Of a stretch of DNA of 55,261 nucleotides, positions 26,266 through 34,840 are shown in pieces. The notes beneath the pieces were generated by a model. The model searched no databases. It worked only from the letters and a program-made list of their open reading frames with translations, and was not told where the DNA came from. Origin of the DNA: Bradyrhizobium nitroreducens (GTDB taxonomy: Bacteria; Pseudomonadota; Alphaproteobacteria; Rhizobiales; Xanthobacteraceae); contig NZ_LFJC01000003.1 in assembly GCF_002776695.1 (NCBI RefSeq), positions 7,311,631 to 7,366,891 of the forward strand, given 5' to 3'. Both the position numbers and the translations under genes were made by a program. Positions within the stretch are counted from its first letter, which is position 1; each line of letters begins with the position of its first letter.

Positions 26266-27501
26266 ATGGACGTGCAACGCAAGCTGGCGATCCTGGCCGA
26301 CGCCGCCAAGTACGACGCGTCCTGCGCCTCCAGCGGCACCGAGAAGCGGGATTCCAGCGACGGCAAGGGCATGGGCTCGACCGCCCCCGGCATGGGCATC
26401 TGCCATTCCTACGCGCCGGACGGACGCTGCATCTCGCTGCTCAAGGTGCTGCTGACCAACGCCTGCAATTACGATTGCCTCTATTGCGTCAACCGCGCCT
26501 CCTCCAATGTGCCGCGCGCCCGCTTCACCATCGACGAAGTGGTCAAGCTGACGCTCGACTTCTACCGGCGCAATTACATCGAAGGCTTGTTTCTCTCCTC
26601 CGGCATCATCCGCAGCCCCGACTACACCATGGAGCAGGTCGTCAGCGTCGCGCGAACCTTGCGCGAGGCGTATCACTTCCGCGGCTACATCCACCTCAAG
26701 ACCATTCCCGAGGCCGACGACGCGCTGATCGCGGAGGCCGGCAAATATGCCGACCGCCTCTCCATCAACATCGAGATGCCGCAGGAGACGAGCCTGCAGC
26801 AATTCGCGCCGGACAAGGACGTCCGCGCGATCCGCCGCACCATGGGCCGGCTGCGGCTGAAGCTGGACGAAGCCGAGGAGAACCGCGCAACAAAAACGAA
26901 AGCAAAGCCTCAGCGTTTCGCGCCGGCCGGCCAAAGCACCCAGATGATCGTCGGCGCCGACGCGGCCTCCGATCACACCATTCTCCACACCAGCTCCAAT
27001 CTCTACGGCTCATACAAGCTGCGGCGCGTCTATTACTCCGCCTTCAGCCCGATCCCGGACGCCAGCCGCGCCTTGCCCCTGGTGCAGCCGCCGCTGCTGC
27101 GCGAGCACCGGCTCTACCAGGCCGACTGGCTGATGCGGTTCTACGGCTTCGATGTCGGCGAGATCGTCGACGACAGCGCCATGCTGCCGCTGGACATCGA
27201 CCCAAAGCTCGCCTGGGCGCTGCGCCACCGTGACCGCTTCCCGCTCGACGTCAACCGCGCCAGCCGCGAGGAATTGCTGCGCGTGCCGGGCTTCGGCACC
27301 AAGGCGGTCGAGCGCATCATCGCAACGCGGCGCACCACCACGATCCGCCTCTCCGATCTGGCGCGGCTGCACGTGCCCAAGCACAAGGCGCTGCCGTTCA
27401 TCGTCCTCAGCGATCACCGCCCCTCACCGCATCGCCTCGATGCGGCCGGGCTGATCGAACGTTTCAAACCGAAGGCAACACAATTGGGGTTTGGCTTCTG
27501 A
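26266..27501 (+). CDS. Putative DNA modification/repair radical SAM protein (UDG-linked)
   Basis: 411 residues. Cys67, Cys71 and Cys74 (ACNYDCLYC) are the 4Fe-4S/SAM ligands of a radical SAM enzyme. Four further Cys sit near the N-terminus and ahead of the cluster (YDASCASSG, GICHSYAPDGRC). The barrel includes GLFLSSGI and LSINIEMPQE. A helix-hairpin-helix near 325-355 (EELLRVPGFGTKAVERI) points to DNA or RNA binding. The pattern matches the TIGR03916 group, which is defined by its linkage to a uracil-DNA-glycosylase-like gene. That gene follows here with its ATG sharing the last A of this stop. No reaction is established for the family. The LexA box 82 nt upstream predicts SOS induction. Confidence 0.88.
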   Translation: MDVQRKLAILADAAKYDASCASSGTEKRDSSDGKGMGSTAPGMGICHSYAPDGRCISLLKVLLTNACNYDCLYCVNRASSNVPRARFTIDEVVKLTLDFYRRNYIEGLFLSSGIIRSPDYTMEQVVSVARTLREAYHFRGYIHLKTIPEADDALIAEAGKYADRLSINIEMPQETSLQQFAPDKDVRAIRRTMGRLRLKLDEAEENRATKTKAKPQRFAPAGQSTQMIVGADAASDHTILHTSSNLYGSYKLRRVYYSAFSPIPDASRALPLVQPPLLREHRLYQADWLMRFYGFDVGEIVDDSAMLPLDIDPKLAWALRHRDRFPLDVNRASREELLRVPGFGTKAVERIIATRRTTTIRLSDLARLHVPKHKALPFIVLSDHRPSPHRLDAAGLIERFKPKATQLGFGF

Positions 27502-28943
27502 TGCAGTACATCACCCTCGACACCGAAACCGATTTCGACGGCTGGCGTAAAGCGGCACGCAGCCTCGTGCTGCATCATGTGCAGCCCGCCGATGTCACCT
27601 GGACCGTGCAAGGCCGCGATGCCGAGCTGTTCGCACCGCAACCGCCGTCTCCGATCCTCGAAGTGAACGAAGGCACCTTCAACGTATCGGGCAAGTTCGT
27701 CGAACTGGCCCAGGCCGCGATCCTGCATCGCGATTCCGAGCGCTTTGCGATCCTGTATCGCCTGCTGTTCAGACTGAAGGACAATCACGACCTCATCGAG
27801 GTCGCGACCGATGCCGATGTCGCGCAGGTCACGGCAATGGCACGAGCGGTTCATCGCGACGAGCACAAGATGCATGCCTTCGTCCGCTTCCGCGAGATCG
27901 GCCGGGAACGCGCGGCGCATTACGTCGCCTGGTTCGAGCCGGAGCATCACATCGTCGAGCTCGCAGCCCCGTTCTTCGCCAAGCGATTTGCCGACATGCC
28001 CTGGTCGATCCTGACGCCGGACCTCTGTGCGCATTGGGACGGCCACGAACTCTCGTTCACGCCGGGTGTCGGCAAGAGCGAAGCGCCAGGCGAAGACCGG
28101 CTGGAGGAAACCTGGCGGCGCTATTACGCCAGCATCTTCAATCCGGCCCGGCTCAAGGTGAAGGCGATGCAGGCGGAGATGCCGAAGAAATACTGGAGGA
28201 ACCTGCCCGAGGCTTCGATCATTAAGCCCTTGATCGAGGACGCCGAGCGCATGACCGGTGCTATGATCGCCAATGCCGCAACCGATCCGCACAAGCCTCA
28301 GAAGCGGCCGGAGGCCCCGATGCCACGCAAGACTGCCGCCAACGATCTCGAAGCGCTCCGCGAGGAGGCCGCCCATTGCCGCGCCTGCCCGCTCTACAAG
28401 GACGCGACCCAAACCGTGTTCGGCGAGGGCCCTGGGAATGCGAACATCATGCTGGTCGGCGAGCAGCCCGGCGACAAGGAAGACCTCGCCGGCCATCCCT
28501 TCGTCGGCCCGGCCGGCCAGATGCTCGACCGCGCGCTGGAGGAGGCCGGCGTCGACCGCAAGAAGGTCTATGTCACCAACGCCGTGAAGCACTTCAAATT
28601 CGTGCCGCGCGGAAAGATCCGCCTGCACCAGAAACCGAACACGCCGGAGATCCGGGCGTGCCGACAATGGTATGAGCGGGAGGTTGCGGCGATCCGGCCC
28701 GATCTCATCGTCGCGATGGGGGCCACGGCCGCGCAGAGCGTGTTCGGCAAGATCACCCCGGTCGGCAAGACCCGCGGCCGGCTCATCGACCTTCCCGACG
28801 GACGCAAGGCGCTGGTGACTGTGCATCCATCCTATCTGCTGCGGCTGCCCGATCCGGAAGCCAAGGCACTGGAATATCGGCGCTTTGTCGAAGATCTGAA
28901 GATCGCGGCAGGCCTGCAGAAGAAAACCGCGCGCGCCGCCTGA
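27501..28943 (+). CDS. UdgX-family uracil-DNA binding protein with N-terminal DUF4130 domain
   Basis: 480 residues, fusion of two domains. Residues ~1-245 form a DUF4130/TIGR03915 domain (YITLDTETDFDGWRKAARSL, CAHWDGHELSF, RRYYASIFNPARLK). Residues ~285-470 form a family-4-like uracil-DNA glycosylase with FeS-type cysteines (HCRACPLY), motif GEQPGDKE (320-325) and HPSYLLRLPD (His442). In the loop after KHFKF the sequence RGKIRLHQKP places His376 where UdgX uses a histidine to bind covalently to the sugar after uracil excision. This marks it as UdgX rather than ordinary Udg. It is translationally coupled to the radical SAM gene, so a joint role in handling uracil or another modified base is likely but unproven. 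Confidence 0.9.
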   Translation: MQYITLDTETDFDGWRKAARSLVLHHVQPADVTWTVQGRDAELFAPQPPSPILEVNEGTFNVSGKFVELAQAAILHRDSERFAILYRLLFRLKDNHDLIEVATDADVAQVTAMARAVHRDEHKMHAFVRFREIGRERAAHYVAWFEPEHHIVELAAPFFAKRFADMPWSILTPDLCAHWDGHELSFTPGVGKSEAPGEDRLEETWRRYYASIFNPARLKVKAMQAEMPKKYWRNLPEASIIKPLIEDAERMTGAMIANAATDPHKPQKRPEAPMPRKTAANDLEALREEAAHCRACPLYKDATQTVFGEGPGNANIMLVGEQPGDKEDLAGHPFVGPAGQMLDRALEEAGVDRKKVYVTNAVKHFKFVPRGKIRLHQKPNTPEIRACRQWYEREVAAIRPDLIVAMGATAAQSVFGKITPVGKTRGRLIDLPDGRKALVTVHPSYLLRLPDPEAKALEYRRFVEDLKIAAGLQKKTARAA

Positions 28944-29041
28944 AGAGTGTTGAGAAAACGGCTTTCAATCGCCGCTTGTCATCCGGCCTTCAAATCCATC
29001 GCGGACAATGGCCCCTCAGGAAAGTTAAGGGGCGTCCAGAC

Positions 29042-30670
29042 ATGACCGATGTTGCATTCGACCGCGCGGTAGCCGATCCCGCGCCCGTCCAGCCGGCCTC
29101 GCGGCCAAATCTCGACAAGGGCTTCAATCCGCTGACGATGATCCTGTTCTTCGGCATCCTCGCCGCGGGTCTGCTGTTCGTCGCCTACAGCATCTACGTC
29201 GACGTCAACGCCACCGGCACGCGCGTGACGACCTACCTGCCCTACATCCTGCTGTTCGTCGCGCTGCTGATCGCGCTCGGCTTCGAGTTCGTCAACGGCT
29301 TCCACGACACCGCCAATGCGGTGGCGACCGTGATCTACACCCATTCGCTGCCGGCCGAAGTCGCGGTGATGTGGTCGGGCTTCTTCAACTTCCTGGGCGT
29401 GCTCTTGTCCTCCGGCGCGGTCGCCTTCGGCATCGTCTCGCTGCTGCCGGTCGAGCTGATCCTCCAGGTCGGCTCCAGCGCCGGTTTTGCCATGGTGTTC
29501 GCGCTGCTGATCGCCGCGATCCTGTGGAATCTCGGCACCTGGTTCTTCGGCCTGCCCGCCTCCTCCTCGCACACGCTGATCGGCTCGATCATCGGCGTCG
29601 GCGTCGCCAACGCCGTCATGCGCGGCCGCGACGGCACCTCGGGCGTGGACTGGAGCAAGGCCACCGAGATCGGCTACGCGCTGCTGCTGTCACCGCTGTT
29701 CGGCTTCATCTGCGCCGCCGTGCTGCTGCTCGTGCTCAAGTTCATCGTGCGTAACCCCGCACTCTACGCAGCGCCCGAAGGCAACAAGGCGCCGCCGCTC
29801 TGGATCCGCGGTCTCTTGATCGCAACCTGCACCGGCGTCAGCTTCGCGCACGGCTCCAATGACGGCCAGAAGGGCATGGGCCTGATCATGCTGATCCTGA
29901 TCGGCACCGTGCCGACGGCTTACGCGCTCAACCGTGCGCTGCCGGAATCCCAGGTCGCCCAGTTCCAGAAGACCTCGGATGCCGCTTCCAGGGTGATCGC
30001 GGCGAAGGGCGCGGGCCACAGCATCATTGGCGATCCCCGCCCCGCGGTGACGCAGTACATCGCACTGCATCAGATCAACGAGGGCACCTATCCCTCGCTC
30101 GCCGTGCTGGTGAAGGACGTCGGTGATCAGGTCGCCAAATACGGCACCTTGAACAAGGTCCCGGCCGAGGCCGTCGGCAACACCCGCAACGACATGTACA
30201 TGACCTCGGAAGCGATCCGCTTCCTGATGAAGGACAAGGAGAACGATCTCAACAAGGAGGAGATCGCGACCCTGAACGCCTACAAGGGTTCGCTCGATGC
30301 CGCCACCAAGTTCATCCCGAACTGGGTGAAGATCGCGGTCGCCATCGCGCTCGGTCTCGGCACCATGATCGGCTGGAAGCGCATCGTCGTCACCGTCGGC
30401 GAGAAGATCGGCAAGAGCCACCTCACCTACGCGCAAGGAGCGTCCGCCGAGCTGGTCGCTGCCGCCACGATCGGTGCCGCCGACGTGTTCGGCCTGCCGG
30501 TCTCCACCACCCACGTGCTGTCGTCAGGCGTCGCCGGCACCATGGCCGCCAACGGCTCGGGCCTGCAATGGTCCACCATCCGCAACCTGCTGATGGCCTG
30601 GGTGCTGACGCTGCCCTGCGCGATCATGCTGTCGGCCACGCTCTACGTGATCTTCTCGCGGATCTTCTGA
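29042..30670 (+). CDS. pit: Inorganic phosphate transporter (PiT family)
   Basis: 542 residues. Low-affinity phosphate (metal-phosphate)/H+ symporter of the inner membrane. Both PiT signature repeats are visible: GFEFVNGFHDTANAVATVIYT near the first third and GVSFAHGSNDGQKGMGLIML, plus paired GLPASSSHTLIGSIIG and GLPVSTTHVLSSGVAG. About ten to twelve membrane helices. A soluble loop of roughly 130 residues (about 305-435) splits the two halves. The ATG was chosen over an earlier in-frame codon because it follows AAGGGGCGTCC and gives the usual short cytoplasmic N-terminus. A strong terminator follows. Confidence 0.92.
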   Translation: MTDVAFDRAVADPAPVQPASRPNLDKGFNPLTMILFFGILAAGLLFVAYSIYVDVNATGTRVTTYLPYILLFVALLIALGFEFVNGFHDTANAVATVIYTHSLPAEVAVMWSGFFNFLGVLLSSGAVAFGIVSLLPVELILQVGSSAGFAMVFALLIAAILWNLGTWFFGLPASSSHTLIGSIIGVGVANAVMRGRDGTSGVDWSKATEIGYALLLSPLFGFICAAVLLLVLKFIVRNPALYAAPEGNKAPPLWIRGLLIATCTGVSFAHGSNDGQKGMGLIMLILIGTVPTAYALNRALPESQVAQFQKTSDAASRVIAAKGAGHSIIGDPRPAVTQYIALHQINEGTYPSLAVLVKDVGDQVAKYGTLNKVPAEAVGNTRNDMYMTSEAIRFLMKDKENDLNKEEIATLNAYKGSLDAATKFIPNWVKIAVAIALGLGTMIGWKRIVVTVGEKIGKSHLTYAQGASAELVAAATIGAADVFGLPVSTTHVLSSGVAGTMAANGSGLQWSTIRNLLMAWVLTLPCAIMLSATLYVIFSRIF

Positions 30671-30693
30671 ATCCGAGCGCATCACCCAAGACA

Positions 30694-30720
30694 GAGGGCC
30701 CGTGCAATGCACGGGCCCTC
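30694..30720. terminator. Bidirectional intrinsic terminator
   Basis: GAGGGCCCGTGCA and TGCACGGGCCCTC form a perfect 13-bp inverted repeat with one central base. It lies 24 nt after the phosphate transporter stop and 24 nt before the stop of the convergent M20 gene, so it can serve both. The T-tract (TTCATCT) is weak. Confidence 0.75.
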
Positions 30721-30744
30721 TTCATCTGAGCGTCGACTTCGGCC

Positions 30745-31917
30745 TTACGATGCCGCGAGCGATTCTTCGACGAGCTTCACCCAGTAGGACGTGCCGTAGA
30801 CGATCGCCTCGTCGTTGAAATTGTAGGCGGGGTGATGCAGGCCGGCGCTGTCGCCGTTGCCGCAGAAGATGAAGGCGCCGGGGCGCGCTTCCAGCATGTA
30901 GGCGAAATCCTCGCCGCCCATCAGCGGCGGCATCTCGTGCACATTGGCTTCGCCCGCGACCTGCTTGGCGATACGGCGCGCCACCTCGGTCTCCGCGGCA
31001 TGGTTGTTCACGACCGGATAGTTGCGCTTGTAGTGCAGGTCGATCTTGGCGCCGGTGATCTGCGCGACGCCCGCGACCACCTCGTGCACGCGCTTCTCGA
31101 CCAGCTTGCGCACCTCCGGCGAGAGCGTGCGGATGGTGCCCCGCAGCGTCGCGGTCTGCGGAATGACGTTGCGGGCATTGCCGGCGTGGAATTCGCAGAT
31201 CGAGATCACGGCCGATTCCAGGGGATCGACGCTGCGCGCGACGATCGATTGCAGCGCCGTGATCACCTGCGCACCAACCAGCACGGAATCGATGCATTTG
31301 TGCGGACGTGCGGCGTGGCCGCCGAGGCCCTCGATCATGATGTCGACCTCGTCGGTCGCTGCCATGATCGGGCCCGGCCGGATCGCGAACGAGCCGATCG
31401 GGATGCCCGGGCCGTTGTGCATGCCGTAGACCTGCTCGATGCCGAAGCGCTCCATCAGGCCGTCCTTGACCATGGCCTCGCCGCCGGCGCCGCCCTCCTC
31501 GGCCGGCTGGAAGATCACGATCGCATCGCCGGCGAAGTTGCGGGTCTCGGCGAGGTAGCGGGCTGCTCCCAGCAGCATCGCGGTGTGCCCGTCATGGCCG
31601 CAGGCGTGCATCTTGCCCGGGGTCTTGGAGGCGTAAGGCAGGTTGGTCTGCTCCTCGACCGGCAGCGCGTCCATGTCGGCACGCATCCCGATCACCTTGA
31701 GGCCCTCGCCGGCCGGCTTGCTGCCCTTGATCACGCCGACCACGCCGGTCTGACCAAGGCCGGTCACGACCTCGTCGCAGCCGAACTCGCGCAGCCGGTC
31801 CGCCACGAATGCTGCAGTGCGATGAACGTCATAGAGCAGCTCGGGATGCTGATGGATGTCCCGGCGCCAGGCCTGAATATCGGGTTGGAGGTCGGCGACA
31901 CGGTTCACGATGGGCAT
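30745..31917 (-). CDS. M20 family amidohydrolase (hippurate hydrolase / aminoacylase type)
   Basis: 390 residues. Zinc-dependent M20D hydrolase removing acyl groups from amino acids. Metal-ligand motif MHACGHDGH (Cys106, His108), the catalytic/metal glutamates QPAEEG (Glu140, Glu141), a dimerisation lid domain (about 185-295, opening GGHAARPHKCID) and late MGGEDFAYM and GLHHPAYNFND are all present. No signal peptide, so cytoplasmic. Faces the phosphate transporter convergently; the divergent neighbour is a GMC oxidoreductase with no obvious pathway link. Confidence 0.92.
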   Translation of the reverse strand: MPIVNRVADLQPDIQAWRRDIHQHPELLYDVHRTAAFVADRLREFGCDEVVTGLGQTGVVGVIKGSKPAGEGLKVIGMRADMDALPVEEQTNLPYASKTPGKMHACGHDGHTAMLLGAARYLAETRNFAGDAIVIFQPAEEGGAGGEAMVKDGLMERFGIEQVYGMHNGPGIPIGSFAIRPGPIMAATDEVDIMIEGLGGHAARPHKCIDSVLVGAQVITALQSIVARSVDPLESAVISICEFHAGNARNVIPQTATLRGTIRTLSPEVRKLVEKRVHEVVAGVAQITGAKIDLHYKRNYPVVNNHAAETEVARRIAKQVAGEANVHEMPPLMGGEDFAYMLEARPGAFIFCGNGDSAGLHHPAYNFNDEAIVYGTSYWVKLVEESLAAS

Positions 31918-32013
31918 GGAGGGTCTCGAGATTAGTTGGGAATACAGGACTGTCTACCATGCAAGCGTCAGTCCACCCAACTGCCTGACATCGGGGTCTA
32001 GCCCTGCCCGCCC

Positions 32014-32034
32014 GGCATGGCCGGGCTTGTCCCG
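32014..32034. repeat. Half copy of GTCATGGCCGGGCTTG-type repeat
   Basis: GCATGGCCGGGCTTGTCCCG resembles the left arm of the element at 20213-20312, but no right arm follows. Probably a decayed remnant between the M20 and GMC genes. Confidence 0.4.
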
Positions 32035-32092
32035 ATCCGCCGCGTCTGCCTATTAGGGCGGAACGCTAAGTGACCATCCGGGTGGAAGCAGA

Positions 32093-33712
32093 ATGCCAAG
32101 GCGGCTCGAAGGTGAGTTTGACTACATTGTCGTCGGGGCCGGCACGGCCGGCTGCATTCTCGCCAACCGGCTCTCGGCCGAGCCCAGGAACCGCGTCCTC
32201 GTCCTCGAAGCCGGCGGCGACGACAACTGGATCTGGTTCCACATTCCCGTCGGCTATCTCTTCGCGATCGGCAATCCGCGCTCGGACTGGATGTTCAAGA
32301 CCGAGGCCGAGCCGGGCCTGAACGGCCGTTCGCTCGCCTACCCCAGAGGCAAGGTGATCGGCGGCTGCTCGGCGATCAACGCCATGATCTCGATGCGCGG
32401 ACAGGCCGCCGATTACGACCATTGGCGCCAGCTCGGCATGACCGGCTGGGGCTACGATGACGTGCTGCCGCTGTTCAAGCGGCTCGAGGATCACTTCCTC
32501 GGCGCCAGCGAGCATCACGGCGCCGGCGGCGGCTGGCGCATCGAAGCGCCGCGGCTGTCGTGGGACGTTCTCGATGCCGTTGGCGATGCCGCCGAGGAAA
32601 TGGGCATCAAGCGCATCCCCGATTTCAATACCGGCGACAACGAAGGCACCAGCTATTTCCACGTCAATCAGAAGCGAGGGCGGCGCTGGTCCTCGGCGCG
32701 CGGCTTCCTCAAGCCGGCATTGAATCGCCCCAACCTCCGGCTCGAGAAGCACGTGCTGGTCGACCGTCTCGTCATCGAGCAGGGCCGCGCCGTCGGCGTG
32801 CGCTTCGTCCAGAACGGCGAGGTCATCGAGGCGCGCGCCAAGCGCGAGGTGGTGCTTTCGGCCGGCTCGATCGGGTCGGTGCAGGTGCTGCATCGCTCCG
32901 GCATCGGCCCGACGGATTGGCTGTCGCCACTTGGCATCGACATCGTCATGGACAAGCCCGGCGTGGGGCGCAATCTTCAGGACCACCTGCAGCAACGCGC
33001 GATCTACAAGGTCGAGGGCGTGCGCACGCTGAACGAGACCTATTACAATCTGTTCCGCCGTGGCCTGATGGGCCTCGACTACGCCTTCCGCCGCCGCGGT
33101 CCGCTGACCATGGCGCCGTCGCAGCTCGGCATCTTCACGCGCTCGGACGCGACCCGCGCGCGAGCGAACATCCAGTTCCACGTTCAGCCGCTGTCGCTCG
33201 ACAAGTTCGGCGATCCCCTGCACCGTTTTCCCGCCATCACCGTCAGCGCCTGCAATCTGCAGCCGACCTCGCGCGGCACCGTGCGGCTGCGTTCGGCGGC
33301 GCCTGACGAGAAGCCGATCATCGCGCCGAACTACCTCTCCACCGACGACGACCGTCAGGTCGGCGCGGACGCCATCCGCACCACCCGTCGCCTGATGCAG
33401 CAGAAAGCGCTCGCCAAATATCACCCGAGCGAATACCTGCCCGGCCCCACCGTCGGCGATGACGATGCCTCGCTGGCGAAAGCCGCCGGCGACATCGGCA
33501 CCACCATCTTCCATCCCGTCGGCACCGCGAAGATGGGTGCGGTGAGCGATCCCATGGCGGTCGTCGACGAGCGCCTGCGCTTCTACGGCCTCGACGGCCT
33601 GCGCATCGTCGACGCCTCGATCATGCCGACCATCACCTCCGGCAACACCAATACGCCGACCGCGATGATCGCCGAGAAGGGCGCCACGATGATCTTGGAG
33701 GATGCGAAGTAG
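32093..33712 (+). CDS. GMC family FAD-dependent oxidoreductase (choline dehydrogenase-like)
   Basis: 539 residues. FAD-binding Rossmann motif DYIVVGAGTAGCILANRL at the N-terminus, GMC signature GKVIGGCSAINAMISMRG, VVLSAGSIGSVQVLHRSGIG, and C-terminal HPVGTAKMG with SGNTNTPTAMIAEKGA. These define the glucose-methanol-choline oxidoreductases that oxidise alcohols to aldehydes. The substrate is unknown. The start used is ATG in AGAATGCCAAGGCGG, preceded by GGTGGAAGC. An alpha/beta hydrolase gene follows 12 nt later and is probably co-transcribed. Confidence 0.9.
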   Translation: MPRRLEGEFDYIVVGAGTAGCILANRLSAEPRNRVLVLEAGGDDNWIWFHIPVGYLFAIGNPRSDWMFKTEAEPGLNGRSLAYPRGKVIGGCSAINAMISMRGQAADYDHWRQLGMTGWGYDDVLPLFKRLEDHFLGASEHHGAGGGWRIEAPRLSWDVLDAVGDAAEEMGIKRIPDFNTGDNEGTSYFHVNQKRGRRWSSARGFLKPALNRPNLRLEKHVLVDRLVIEQGRAVGVRFVQNGEVIEARAKREVVLSAGSIGSVQVLHRSGIGPTDWLSPLGIDIVMDKPGVGRNLQDHLQQRAIYKVEGVRTLNETYYNLFRRGLMGLDYAFRRRGPLTMAPSQLGIFTRSDATRARANIQFHVQPLSLDKFGDPLHRFPAITVSACNLQPTSRGTVRLRSAAPDEKPIIAPNYLSTDDDRQVGADAIRTTRRLMQQKALAKYHPSEYLPGPTVGDDDASLAKAAGDIGTTIFHPVGTAKMGAVSDPMAVVDERLRFYGLDGLRIVDASIMPTITSGNTNTPTAMIAEKGATMILEDAK

Positions 33713-33724
33713 CGTCCCGCCACC

Positions 33725-34606
33725 ATGATCAATCCACACCGCTTTTCAATCGGCCGCGCCGGCGCAGAGATCGCCATGCTGCAATGGGGCGAGAGCGGCA
33801 GGCCGCCTGCCCTGCTCGTGCATGGCACCGGCTTCGTCGCCGATGTCTGGAGCGAGGTCGCGTGCGAGCTGGCATCGACATATACGGTCTATGCGTTCGA
33901 CCGCCGCGGCCACGGCGCAAGCCACAAGCCGAGCACCTATCACTTCCTGGATTATGCCGATGACGTCTGCCGGGTGATGGACGCTCTCGGTTTGCGCGAC
34001 ATTTATGGCATCGGCCATAGCGCGGGCGCGACCGATCTTCTGCTTGCGGCAAAGCTCCTGCCCGGGCTTTTCACGCGGCTGTTCGTGATGGAGCCGACCA
34101 TCATGGACCCTCGCGCGGCGCGCGCCGGCGGATTGGACGACGACTCCCTGTCCCGTGTGCAAGGCGCGCTGCGCCGTCAGGCGGAGTTCGACAGCCTGGA
34201 CGTCGTCTTCGAACGCTACCGCGCGGCGCCTGTATTTGCGGATTGGACCGAAACGTCGCTGTGGGCCTATGTGCGCCACGGCTTCGTGTCGCTCGAAGAC
34301 GGCCGGGTCCGGCTCTGCTGCACGCCTGAGACCGAGTCTGCGATGCTGCGTCCCATCTACGAGGCGATGACGCAGGTCTATGTTGGCGATGCCCGCGGCA
34401 ATCCATTTGCCTCACTTGCCGAGATCGATTGTCCCGTGCGCGTCACCACCGCCGCGAAGTCGTGGCTGGTCTACAAGGTGATGGCCGCGCGCGCCACTTC
34501 CCTGATTCCGCACGTCAGCACGATGGTTTTCGAAGGTGCCGGGCATTGCGTGGCGCAGGAAGTGCCGGCGCGGGTGGTGCAGGCCACACTGGAATTCGCA
34601 AAGTAA
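33725..34606 (+). CDS. Alpha/beta hydrolase
   Basis: 293 residues. Alpha/beta-hydrolase fold with oxyanion region LVHGTGFVADVW, YAFDRRGHGAS, nucleophile elbow GIGHSAGAT and a late GAGHCVAQEVP that supplies the catalytic His. Likely esterase or C-C/ether hydrolase of unknown substrate. It follows the GMC oxidoreductase with a 12-nt gap, so the pair may act in sequence on one catabolic substrate; this is inference from spacing. Confidence 0.85.
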   Translation: MINPHRFSIGRAGAEIAMLQWGESGRPPALLVHGTGFVADVWSEVACELASTYTVYAFDRRGHGASHKPSTYHFLDYADDVCRVMDALGLRDIYGIGHSAGATDLLLAAKLLPGLFTRLFVMEPTIMDPRAARAGGLDDDSLSRVQGALRRQAEFDSLDVVFERYRAAPVFADWTETSLWAYVRHGFVSLEDGRVRLCCTPETESAMLRPIYEAMTQVYVGDARGNPFASLAEIDCPVRVTTAAKSWLVYKVMAARATSLIPHVSTMVFEGAGHCVAQEVPARVVQATLEFAK

Positions 34607-34746
34607 GTCTCGTGCCCCGGACGCAGCGCAGCACGCAGTGATGCGCTGCTGAGCCGGGGCCCATCTCACCGCGTACCCGCGTGGCCTTCTGGATCCCGGC
34701 TCTGCGCAGCAATGCCACGCATTGCAGCGCGTCCGGGACACGAGAC
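34607..34746. repeat. Interspersed palindromic repeat (CGTGCCCCGGACGC type)
   Basis: GTCTCGTGCCCCGGACGC (34607-34624) pairs with GCGTCCGGGACACGAGAC (34729-34746) with one mismatch. GAGCCGGGGCCCA and GGATCCCGGCTCTG pair inside. It begins directly after the hydrolase stop codon. A second copy of the same family lies at 46648-46805. Confidence 0.8.
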
Positions 34747-34840
34747 CTCCTCACGAAATCGTCATCTCATCCGGGAATAAGTCCCCTCCTCCCCCAATCA
34801 CCTCCCCGAAGCCCAATTCCGGGCGAAGCGGAGATGCGCG

